This document shows positions 1-7,045 of a DNA stretch of 38,136 nt, piece after piece. The notes under the pieces were generated by a model. That model was given only the letters and a program-made list of their open reading frames with translations. It made no database searches and was not told the origin of the DNA. Location of the stretch: the NCBI GenBank assembly GCA_945861465.1, contig CAMAVB010000043.1, forward strand, positions 1 through 38,136, written 5' to 3'. This DNA comes from Candidatus Kuenenia stuttgartensis (lineage in GTDB: Bacteria; Planctomycetota; Planctomycetia; Planctomycetales; Planctomycetaceae). The position numbers were made by a program, and so were the translations under genes. Position 1 is the first letter of the stretch. The number at the start of each line of letters is the position of its first letter.

Positions 1-1998
1 TCCGCTGATAAAGCTGTCGCTCCGCTGTATGCTCGATCGATCGTACTGGACAATGGATCCGAGCGAGTTGCAATCGTCGTGGTCGATAGTTGTATGATCG
101 GTCGAGTCACTCTTGACGACGCCAAACACGTCGCCGCACAGCGTACAAAGATTCGCCCGGACCGGATGCTGATTTCAGCCACGCACACGCACACGGCACC
201 TTCGTCGATGGCCTGTCTGGGCACCGAACTGGATGAGAACTACATCGTCTTTCTCCGCGACCGACTTGCGGAAGCCATCGCTCTGGCAGAATCGCATCTG
301 GAGCCTGCGGAAGTCGGCTGGGCCGTTCGGAATGCTGCCGACTACACCGCGCTGCGGCGCTGGATCATTCGTCCGGATCGCATGGCAGTTGATCCTTTCG
401 GTAACCCGACACTGCGTGCGAACATGCACGCGGGTGCGAATCTCGACAACGTCACCGGCGAATCCGGCCCGGAAGATCCGGACTTGTCGATGATTGCATT
501 CAGGTCGCCGAAAGGCCGACCGATTGCCGTGCTGTCAAATTTTTCAATGCACTATTTTTCGGGTGTCGAAGCGCTCCATCCGGATTATTTTGGACTCTTC
601 TGCAATGGCTTTCAGGAACAGGTTGCAGATGCTGAAAAGGACGACGCTCATCCGTTTGTAGCGATCATGTCTCATGGATGCAGCGGCGATATCTGGAGAC
701 GTGACTACAACCTGCCTGCCGACGCACCGCTGCAAAGTCCGACAGTTACGGAATATACAGATGGCCTGCTGAAGATTGCGCTGGAGGCGTATCGTGCGGT
801 CACATATTCCGCGACATCCGAACTCACGATGGCAGAGCGACGCCTACCGCTCAACTATCGTGTCCCCAACAAACAACTGCTGGAATGGGCTCAACGAATT
901 TTGGCGGCGCTCGGAGACAAACCGCCGGCAACCACCGAAGAAGTCTATGCCCGCGAACAGGTGATCCTGCATCAGTTGCAATCCACGGAAGTTGTCCTGC
1001 AGGCGCTGCGGATCGGCGAGATTGCCATCGCGACAACTCCCAACGAAACATATGCGCTCACCGGTTTGAAACTGAAACTTCAGTCACCATTGCCCCAAAC
1101 GATGGTGATCGAACTGGCCAACGGTGGCGATGGATACATTCCTCCTCCGGAACAACATCTGCTCGGCGGCTACAATACCTGGGCCGCGCGATCGGCCGGA
1201 CTGGAAGTGCTGGCGGAACCGAAAATCGCGGAAGCCGATCTGCAGTTGCTCGAAGAAGTCACCGGAAAAACTCGCCGACCGTTTGTGCAGACTCAGGGCT
1301 CGGCTGCTGAAGAGATCGCTGCCCTGAAGCCCGTTGCATGGTGGCGGATGGACGAAATGGCAGCCCCCCACGCGATGGATTCATCGCCACATCATCACGA
1401 TGCCGTCTTTGAACCGGGTGCGGTGTTCTTTCTGGCAGGGCCGCGATCGGATGCGTTTTGCCTTGAGTCCGAAACCAATCGCGCGGCCCATTTTGCCGGC
1501 GGCCGACTGAGCGCTCGGTTTCCAGAACTGAATGATCATTATTCGGTTTCATTATGGCTCTGGAACGGCATGCCGAACGAAGGCCGCGGCACGGCGGGCT
1601 GGATCGTGTCACGAGACAATAATCACGGCCTGAGTCCTCATGGTGACCATCTGGGAATCGGCGGCACGGCGACAGTGCCCGGAAAGCTCATCTTTCAGCA
1701 TGGCGACAGCAGCGGCCATGATTCTGTGCTCGGCAGGACCACAATTGATCGCTGGACATGGAATCATGTCGTTCTGGTACGGGAAGGAACAACGATCCGC
1801 GTGTATCTGAACGGAAACGCCGAACCGGAGATTCAACAGGATTCGGTTCCCGTTTCCCCGGCAGAACTCAAACAGTTCTATTTCGGCGGTCGCAGCGACA
1901 ATGCCGATAACTGGGAAGGCCGTCTAGATGAAATCTCTGTCTTCGATCGAGCGTTGACGCCGGACGAGGTTGGAAAATTATCCGCACGCCAGGAATAG
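1..1998 (+). CDS. neutral ceramidase-like hydrolase with C-terminal LamG domain (5' end outside window)
   Basis: The reading frame is open from base 1, so the gene starts upstream of the window; an internal GTG at 79 is not a credible start because homologous sequence continues before it. The visible N-terminal half resembles the neutral/alkaline non-lysosomal ceramidase family: a VVVDSCMI strand, the metal-site type motif ATHTHTAPSS, a buried SNFSMHYFSG segment and SHGCSGDIWRRDY, which matches the family's GxSGD block. After about residue 440 (window numbering) the protein changes to a LamG/concanavalin A-like domain, with VAWWRMDE at its start and YFGGRSDNADNWEGRLDEISVFDRAL at its end shown here only as the block around 1880-1960. 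Family knowledge: ceramidases cleave N-acyl sphingolipids, but bacterial relatives in planctomycetes are mostly uncharacterised, so the substrate is unknown. The LamG domain suggests binding to a surface glycan. The signal peptide is not visible because the start is missing. Confidence 0.85.
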   Translation, partial: SADKAVAPLYARSIVLDNGSERVAIVVVDSCMIGRVTLDDAKHVAAQRTKIRPDRMLISATHTHTAPSSMACLGTELDENYIVFLRDRLAEAIALAESHLEPAEVGWAVRNAADYTALRRWIIRPDRMAVDPFGNPTLRANMHAGANLDNVTGESGPEDPDLSMIAFRSPKGRPIAVLSNFSMHYFSGVEALHPDYFGLFCNGFQEQVADAEKDDAHPFVAIMSHGCSGDIWRRDYNLPADAPLQSPTVTEYTDGLLKIALEAYRAVTYSATSELTMAERRLPLNYRVPNKQLLEWAQRILAALGDKPPATTEEVYAREQVILHQLQSTEVVLQALRIGEIAIATTPNETYALTGLKLKLQSPLPQTMVIELANGGDGYIPPPEQHLLGGYNTWAARSAGLEVLAEPKIAEADLQLLEEVTGKTRRPFVQTQGSAAEEIAALKPVAWWRMDEMAAPHAMDSSPHHHDAVFEPGAVFFLAGPRSDAFCLESETNRAAHFAGGRLSARFPELNDHYSVSLWLWNGMPNEGRGTAGWIVSRDNNHGLSPHGDHLGIGGTATVPGKLIFQHGDSSGHDSVLGRTTIDRWTWNHVVLVREGTTIRVYLNGNAEPEIQQDSVPVSPAELKQFYFGGRSDNADNWEGRLDEISVFDRALTPDEVGKLSARQE

Positions 1999-2083
1999 TT
2001 GTAGTCCTGAGCAACATCAGGATCTTTCTCTGTCCAGCGCGTGAACACGTGCGTAGAATACGGAAGCGACTTCAGCCTGAGAT

Positions 2084-2110
2084 GCAAGCGACGCTGACGG
2101 CGTCGTTTGC
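2084..2110. repeat. stem-loop after the ceramidase-like gene
   Basis: Two 11-base arms (2084-2094 and 2100-2110) pair with one G-T wobble around a 5-base loop. There is no T-run after it, so it is not a classical intrinsic terminator. It lies about 85 bases after the upstream stop codon and about 100 bases before the next start, and could end or stabilise either transcript. Confidence 0.4.
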
Positions 2111-2208
2111 GTGTCGGGTTGGTCGAGGCAATTATTTTTCAAGTAAGCCCTTGAACAATGATGCTTCGCAACCATTTTTTGTGTTGTGGTTTTTTCTGGA
2201 GATTGACT

Positions 2209-2568
2209 GTGAAGAAGTTTGTGCCAATGCTGCTGACCGGCGGGGTCATAGCATCCATCGCGGGCTGTGCAACTGAGGCGGATCCCGTTTCCGCTGAAGT
2301 TTCGCAGACACCCGCTGTTGCTCCTGCTGTCTCAAAGACGGCCGAGGGAGTTCTCGTGTCCCTGAGTGTGCCGAATATGACGTGAGGCAGCTGTGCCGCT
2401 TCCGTGCGAAGCGATCTGACAAAAATTGATGGAATTATCGACATTCAGACTGATACCGGAAATCAGGTGTGCAGTTTTCGTGTGACCAACCCGACACTGG
2501 ACTACAAGGCGAAACTCAATGAGTACGCCAAAACGAATACCCACCTGAAAGGCTTTTCAATTCAGTGA
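2209..2568 (+). CDS. candidate selenoprotein: HMA-domain lipoprotein with UGSC metal-binding motif (in-frame TGA)
   Basis: GTG start at 2209 with GGAGA six bases upstream; 119 residues if the TGA at 2383-2385 is read as selenocysteine. The N-terminus is a lipoprotein signal: KK, a hydrophobic stretch and the lipobox IAGC with Cys20 as the lipidated residue. An Ala/Val/Pro linker follows, then a heavy-metal-associated (HMA) ferredoxin-like domain from about residue 50. In HMA domains the metal site is GMTCxxC; here the sequence reads PNMT-TGA-GSC, so residue 59 would be Sec in a UxxC motif with Cys62. Downstream the same frame stays open for 60 codons with normal HMA pattern (SVRSDLTKIDGIIDIQTD) to TGA at 2566. 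A hairpin fitting a bacterial SECIS follows the TGA. Known: HMA proteins such as MerP bind soft metals through the CxxC pair. Inferred: an envelope-anchored metal or redox protein with Sec as ligand. A gene finder would stop at 2385 and truncate it. The alternative is a nonsense mutation, but it would have to hit exactly the metal-ligand codon and leave the rest intact. Confidence 0.8.
2386..2418 (+). promoter_or_regulatory. candidate bacterial SECIS element
   Basis: Directly after the in-frame TGA, CGCTTC (2397-2402) pairs perfectly with GAAGCG (2408-2413) around the 5-base loop CGTGC, and CAG (2388-2390) can pair with CTG (2416-2418) as a lower stem. The apical loop begins 17 bases after the TGA and has G at its second position. 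Both agree with the published bacterial SECIS consensus as I know it: a stem-loop shortly after UGA with a G among the first two loop bases. The fold was made by eye, without energy calculation. Confidence 0.55.
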
Positions 2569-2609
2569 TCAATGTCTGAATGGAAGTGACTCCATTTCCG
2601 CTCAATGAA

Positions 2610-2647
2610 GACGCCCGGACCGAAATGGTCCGGGCGTCATTTCATTT
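2610..2647 (+). terminator. intrinsic terminator after the selenoprotein gene
   Basis: A perfect 12-bp GC-rich stem (2610-2621 with 2627-2638) with loop GAAAT, followed by ATTTCATTTT. It starts 41 bases after the TGA stop of the selenoprotein gene and ends at the stop of the convergent phosphatase gene. The T-rich side serves the plus strand best; the stem could also slow transcription from the minus side. Confidence 0.8.
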
Positions 2648-3469
2648 TCAGCCAGCCAGCAGAGATTCAGCAGGCAGAACGTCATTCAGGAAATGCTGAA
2701 TTGTCGGTGACGGATCCAGGAGATCGGCAATGGAATCCACAACCAGATCTGGTCGGTACGCGAAATCCTTCAGATCATCCCGACTTGTCGATCCGGACAG
2801 GACAAGGATTGTGCGATAGCCCAACTGCACGCCGCCCAAAATGTCCGTGTCCATTGTGTCGCCGATCATCGTGGTACTCGCCGCCTCGAGGCCAAGTTCT
2901 TTGCGAGCCGCACGCATCATGACGGGGCTCGGCTTGCCGACACTGAAGGCTTTAACACCAGTCGCTTTTTCCAGCAAAGCCACTACGGCGCCGCAACCAG
3001 GACGAGTCCCCGTTTGCGTCGGGCAGTTTGGATCCAGATTGGTGGCAATCAGCTTCGCGCCTTCCAGAATCAGTTGCACGGCCCGTTCCACAAGTTCAAA
3101 TGACAGGGTTCGTCCTTCGCCCACGACGACATAGTCGGCGTGCGAATCCACAATCGAGTAACCGTTGCTGTGCAATGCATTCATGAGACCACTTTCGCCG
3201 ATGACAAATGCCGTTCCGTTCGGGAGTTGTCGAGCGAGAAAGCGGGCTGTCGCCATCGCGCACGTGAAAACATGCTTTTCCTGAATCGGAATTCCCATCC
3301 GATTCAGCTTCGTCTCCACATCCCGTCGACTGCGTTGACTGTTGTTGGTAAGAAACAAAAACGGGACGTCTTCATCAAGCAGCTTCACAATGAATTGCCG
3401 TGCACCGGGAATGAGCTCAGAACCTCGATAGATCACACCATCCATGTCGATCAGGAAACCACTACTCAT
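2648..3469 (-). CDS. HAD-superfamily (subclass IIA) phosphatase, NagD/phosphoglycolate phosphatase-like
   Basis: A protein of 273 residues from the ATG at 3469, chosen because the HAD motif must be near the N-terminus and AAAGG lies just upstream; an upstream extension to 3559 crosses a hairpin and looks non-coding. Motif I is DMDGV (nucleophile Asp8, general acid Asp10), motif II is LTNNS, the motif III Lys is in SVGKPSP and motif IV is GDTMDTD. The region between motifs II and III has the size of a class IIA (C2) cap, with TNLDPNCP typical of the NagD/AraL/PGP group. The family dephosphorylates small phospho-metabolites such as nucleotides or 2-phosphoglycolate; the sequence does not tell which. 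Convergent with the selenoprotein gene and probably transcribed alone. Confidence 0.9.
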   Translation of the reverse strand: MSSGFLIDMDGVIYRGSELIPGARQFIVKLLDEDVPFLFLTNNSQRSRRDVETKLNRMGIPIQEKHVFTCAMATARFLARQLPNGTAFVIGESGLMNALHSNGYSIVDSHADYVVVGEGRTLSFELVERAVQLILEGAKLIATNLDPNCPTQTGTRPGCGAVVALLEKATGVKAFSVGKPSPVMMRAARKELGLEAASTTMIGDTMDTDILGGVQLGYRTILVLSGSTSRDDLKDFAYRPDLVVDSIADLLDPSPTIQHFLNDVLPAESLLAG

Positions 3470-3783
3470 GAAACCTTTGTCCTTCTGTACGCGAATACTT
3501 CCTGAATGGTGCAGCATTCTTCCAATGAATGCTGCATGCCTGATATCTGCGTGACGCAAGTTCCGTACCGGTTGATAATCTAATCATTGCCACCAACGTT
3601 TTTCGAGGGATTTTCAGCCAATCGACATGTTCACCGGTGGCGATGCGTATCGCACTGATCACTCATACGGAGACTGAACAGGTGAGGCATTCGAACGCGG
3701 GAATCAGGCTAAGCTGCGCATTCGATCAGCAGGCAGCGGAATTGAAATAACCGGTCATCGACTCTGTGAGTTTCGGAGCAACC
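3470..3783. other. gene-free interval between HAD phosphatase and DUF1501 genes
   Basis: This 314-base stretch holds the 5' region of the phosphatase (minus strand) and the 3' flank of the DUF1501 gene. Apart from the 10-bp inverted repeat at 3510-3536 I see no coding signal, no clear terminator and no repeat shared with other intergenic regions. Confidence 0.6.
3510..3536. promoter_or_regulatory. 10-bp perfect inverted repeat upstream of the HAD phosphatase
   Basis: TGCAGCATTC at 3510-3519 and its reverse complement GAATGCTGCA at 3527-3536 are separated by TTCCAAT. It sits 41 to 67 bases upstream of the phosphatase start on the minus strand, where a repressor operator or a 5' leader hairpin would lie. 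The function is inferred from position only. Confidence 0.4.
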
Positions 3784-5175
3784 TCAAACACCGACGTCGC
3801 CGTACAATGCCTCAATCACCTTGCCCTGATTCAGATGCACCGGGCGATTGATTCGATCACGCACCACGGCATGTGGATCAATCCCCAGTGCCGTGTAGAC
3901 GGTTGCACCGATGTCGTCGGGGGAAAATGCTGCGGATGCCGGATAGGCACCGATGTCATCCGAGAGCCCCACCACTTTGCCGCCGAGCACTCCAGCACCG
4001 GCGAACATGCCTGTAAAACACGGGCCCCAGTGATCACGACCGGAATCCTTGTTGATCTTCGGCGTACGACCAAACTCACCCAGCAGCATAACCATTGTCT
4101 GGTCGAGCAATCCGCTTTCGTCCAGATCATCCAGCAGCGCGGAGACCGACTGATCGAGCGGCGTTAACATGCGTCCCTTGAGCGTTGTGAAGATCGCCTG
4201 ATGATGGTCCCAGTTCTGGACCGGGCCCATGTTCGCCTGGACGATCGGGACACCCGCCTGCACAAGTCGTCGCGCCAGCAGTAACGACTGGCCAAAAGCA
4301 TGTCGTCCGTAACGATCCCGAACGGTATCGGCTTCCCGGTTCAGTTCAAACGCCTGCGACAATTGCCCGGACGACAGCATCGTAAAGGCGAGTCTCTGAT
4401 CTTCCGTCATCCGATACGCACCGATATCGGAAGAAACGTCCGTCTGCTGATCGAGCGCCTTCAACAAACCTCGACGCTGATTGAGCCGCGTGGCATCAAT
4501 TCCCTGAGACAGCGTCAATGCGTCCACTCGAAAATCCGAACTGTTGGGATCGCCGACGATTTGCCACGGATCATATTTCGGTCCCAGAAACCCCGCATGT
4601 TGACCTGGCCATGTCAGCGGTGACGACATCAAAAACGTCGGCAGATTGACGCCGCTCGGGATACCGTCACTTCGACGCTGAAGATATTCACAGCCCGCCG
4701 AGTAGCACGGCCAGTCATCGCGGGACGCAACCTTGTCGAAGAAGGCCCCTGGTTGCAGATGACCAGTCAGGACATGATGCGTCGACATCAGATGATTGTT
4801 GTCCTGGTGCGACAGGCTGCGAACCAGCGCATACTTGTGAGCCCGCGCTGCAAGACGCGGCAGATGTTCACAGATCTGAGTTCCCGTGACTGAAGTGGCA
4901 ACCGGATTGAAATCGCCGCGAATCTCTGTTGGTGCATTCGGCTTCATGTCGAACGTATCGTGATGGCTGATTGCCCCCGTGCAGAAGACAATGATCAGCG
5001 ACTTCGCACGCGGTGCGGCGACAACGGGCGCTGGTGATTCGGCGGCCGTTGCTCCTCGCGGTCTGAGCGAATTCAGACCAAGTCCCATGAATCCGGAATA
5101 TCCAACCTGCAGCAAGTGGCGGCGCGAGGCAGATCGGATCTGATCGACAGGCGTTGTTTTGCGGCGCGGCATCAT
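3784..5175 (-). CDS. DUF1501 domain protein (Tat-exported, sulfatase-like fold)
   Basis: Start taken at the ATG pair 5170-5175, because the open frame above it runs into the palindromic repeat at 5292-5368. This gives about 463 residues, normal for DUF1501. The N-terminus has an Arg-pair export signal (ASRRHLLQVGYSGFMGLGL), as in other DUF1501 proteins, so it is probably Tat-exported. Family blocks are visible: FCTGAISHHDTFDMKP, ALVRSLSHQDNNH, HHVLTGHLQPG, YGRHAFGQSLLLARRLV, LDETMVMLLGEFGRTPKIN (as LDQTMV...) and GRDHWGPCFTGMFAGAGV near the C-terminus. Known: DUF1501 has an alkaline-phosphatase/sulfatase-like fold, is greatly expanded in planctomycetes and is often next to a DUF1553/DUF1549 cytochrome-like gene. 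No such partner is present here. The function is unknown. Confidence 0.9.
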   Translation of the reverse strand: MMPRRKTTPVDQIRSASRRHLLQVGYSGFMGLGLNSLRPRGATAAESPAPVVAAPRAKSLIIVFCTGAISHHDTFDMKPNAPTEIRGDFNPVATSVTGTQICEHLPRLAARAHKYALVRSLSHQDNNHLMSTHHVLTGHLQPGAFFDKVASRDDWPCYSAGCEYLQRRSDGIPSGVNLPTFLMSSPLTWPGQHAGFLGPKYDPWQIVGDPNSSDFRVDALTLSQGIDATRLNQRRGLLKALDQQTDVSSDIGAYRMTEDQRLAFTMLSSGQLSQAFELNREADTVRDRYGRHAFGQSLLLARRLVQAGVPIVQANMGPVQNWDHHQAIFTTLKGRMLTPLDQSVSALLDDLDESGLLDQTMVMLLGEFGRTPKINKDSGRDHWGPCFTGMFAGAGVLGGKVVGLSDDIGAYPASAAFSPDDIGATVYTALGIDPHAVVRDRINRPVHLNQGKVIEALYGDVGV

Positions 5176-5291
5176 GCGGGGGATTCGCAGCACGAAAATG
5201 GGTGAGGGAAATGGCGGGAGCAGAAATCTCTGCCATTGTATTCTACACGTTGCGCGATTGTGCAGGAAGGTCGTGCGTTGCTGCAGAATTC

Positions 5292-5368
5292 GTAGGGTGG
5301 GACCAGCGGAGCGCAGGCCCACCACATTGGACAAATGGTGGGCCTGCGCTCCGCTGGTCCCACCCTAC
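5292..5368. repeat. REPIN-like element 1 (GTAGGGTGGGAC family)
   Basis: Two perfect 33-base arms (5292-5324 and 5336-5368) face each other around an 11-base spacer. Each arm starts with GTAG followed by an imperfect palindrome (GTGGG...CCCAC with an inner GCG/CGC), the architecture of a REP unit recognised by RAYT/TnpA-REP proteins. A diverged copy of the same family occurs at 36873-36951. It lies between two minus-strand genes and could also act as a transcription barrier. Confidence 0.85.
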
Positions 5369-5414
5369 TTTTGGCGCACGGCCTTCCGCAAACGACATTG
5401 ACATCTCAGCCAAT

Positions 5415-6716
5415 TCAGCCAACGAAACAGGCCGACACATCGTCGTTGATTGCGAGCGTGGCTCCGCCATCGGACTGGCACTGGCGACCAATGCCACAGC
5501 GAGGCAGGTAAAATCCCTTGCCCATGCTGGAAAATACGCGGAGGTTAAATCCGCGCATTTCGGAGTCCGGAAGCAACGCACGAGTTACAAATTTTGACGG
5601 ATTGCGGCGCACGGCGTTCAGCATCGAATGTGTTTCGGACGCTGTCGCGGCGTCGCCGAAATACGGTCGCGCAGGATGCATCGGATCGTTTGTCCGCACG
5701 GCAAATCGTGTCGGATCTTCGCTCAATTCACGCATCGCTTCCGCTGCACAGCATGCTTGTGAAGTCGCGATCTGCAACGCAGGTTCCTCACCCAGAAATT
5801 CCCGAATCATCGTGGGCACAAGTTGCACGAAACTGCGAATGTTCGCGGCACTGCTGCCCAGTGGGTTCACGAGATTCACGAGACCGTTTTTCCATGCCTT
5901 GCAAAGTCCCGGCAGCCCGACCAGGGAATCCGGTCGAAAGCAATTGGGGTCGAGCAGATCGTCATCAACGCGATGCATGATCGTGTGGATTCTGGTTCGT
6001 TTCATGCCAGATACCAGCTCCACGCCGTCTTTCGTGACTGCCAACTCACCGGCGTGCGCAATCTGCGCCCCGATCGTACGCGCCAGAAATTCGTTTTCGC
6101 GAAACGTCGGATTGTACCGACACGGATCAAGCACGATCGCGGAACCAGAATCAGTACCGTCACCGTATGTCACCACGGATTCCGCCAGTCGGCGGGCCAG
6201 ATCATTAAACGCCGTGACAGATTCCCCTTGCGCGCGGTCGATCAGTCGGGCGAGAAGTTCCAGACCCGTTGGAGATGACAGGTTCTGATCGATGACTATG
6301 ATCCGACCATCGGCGGCAATGTACAAATCGGTCGATGCCAACCAACCCCATGAAATCGATTTTCGCGTCACTTCACCGATTTGATCCGTGAAGGTACGGA
6401 GCAGTCGTACGACGGAAGAACTCTGCAACAGAAATTCCGGGAACCTGCGGCCCATGAACACATGATCCAGACATGCCGAAACCGCTTCCATTCGCTGACG
6501 AATTCCACAGGCAATCTGCGCCCACTCGCCGAAACTGAGCGACTGTGGGGCAGTGACTCCTGAACTGCTGGCCAGTATTCTGCTGCGGTCACTCGCCTGC
6601 TGGATTGCAATGGTTGCTTCGCGACGAGTGCCCGATTGTTGAGCCGTCAACGCCTGCAAAGCTGGCATCGTGTCGGTCGCGGACCGACGACTCGGACGAT
6701 CGTCTTGATCATGCAT
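5415..6716 (-). CDS. circularly permuted ATP-grasp family protein
   Basis: The most conserved block reads MHRVDDDLLDPNCFRPDSL followed by VGLPGLCKAWKNGLV and, further on, IREFLGEEPAL. This is the signature of the circularly permuted ATP-grasp family (DUF404/DUF407 type). An upstream block around ADGRIIVIDQNLSSPTGLEL matches the family's 'GxxxVLEDNxxxPSG' region, and the C-terminus has NLRVFSSMGKGFYLPRCGIG where relatives have DLRVF...GGLTR. I chose the ATG at 6716 because GGAG lies nine bases upstream; an ATG at 6758 and a GTG at 6785 in the same frame are alternatives. The length (433 residues) is close to the family size. Relatives are thought to be carboxylate-amine ligases acting on peptides and often come with an alpha-E (DUF403) protein and a transglutaminase-like protein. 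Neither is in this window. The substrate is unknown. Confidence 0.85.
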   Translation of the reverse strand: MHDQDDRPSRRSATDTMPALQALTAQQSGTRREATIAIQQASDRSRILASSSGVTAPQSLSFGEWAQIACGIRQRMEAVSACLDHVFMGRRFPEFLLQSSSVVRLLRTFTDQIGEVTRKSISWGWLASTDLYIAADGRIIVIDQNLSSPTGLELLARLIDRAQGESVTAFNDLARRLAESVVTYGDGTDSGSAIVLDPCRYNPTFRENEFLARTIGAQIAHAGELAVTKDGVELVSGMKRTRIHTIMHRVDDDLLDPNCFRPDSLVGLPGLCKAWKNGLVNLVNPLGSSAANIRSFVQLVPTMIREFLGEEPALQIATSQACCAAEAMRELSEDPTRFAVRTNDPMHPARPYFGDAATASETHSMLNAVRRNPSKFVTRALLPDSEMRGFNLRVFSSMGKGFYLPRCGIGRQCQSDGGATLAINDDVSACFVG

Positions 6717-6868
6717 GGCGGACGTCTCCGTCAGTGTATTTTCTGTTTCCTGCAACATATTTCGGAGCCCTGGAAGAATCTGCACTCAGAGAACCCGGCC
6801 ACTGATCACATATGCAAAAGCAAACACTATGCCACAAGACCCCTGCTCGTCCGGAAAGGTTCGCCTAC

Positions 6869-7014
6869 GTAGCTCAGTCACTCCGCCGACTGAGATTCCC
6901 CTGTACCAGCGTGGTTCTGCCATCTCAGGTCGCTTATGGTTCCCTCCGCGTGGCATCGTCTCCGAGCGTTCGAGAAGTTGAATGCGAGTCGCGGAGCGAC
7001 GTCGCCTGCTCTAC
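6869..7014. repeat. degenerate REPIN-like pair upstream of queA
   Basis: Left unit: GTAG at 6869 followed by CTCAGTC (6873-6879), a loop and GACTGAG (6888-6894). Right unit, inverted: GTCGC-ggA-GCGAC around 6990-7002 ending in CTAC (7011-7014). The unit cores share the CTCCGC loop. This is a weaker, diverged version of the paired GTAG-palindrome layout seen elsewhere in the window. It occupies most of the 5' flank of queA, so an upstream in-frame extension of queA across it is not credible. Confidence 0.4.
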
Positions 7015-7045
7015 TCGTTCAATTCGCCCTTTGCAAAAATTGACA

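Noticed and set aside
2158-2385. A short 75-residue protein ending at TGA 2385
   Set aside because: The conserved domain continues in frame past this TGA, and the better start is the GTG at 2209. Reported instead as a selenoprotein candidate.
6861-6900. tRNA-like stretch with TAGCTCAGT
   Set aside because: It resembles a tRNA D-arm start, but no acceptor stem, anticodon arm or T-arm (GGTTCGA) follows; it is the palindromic repeat.
6812-7045. In-frame upstream extension of queA
   Set aside because: It covers a palindromic GTAG-type repeat and adds 78 residues not found in QueA.
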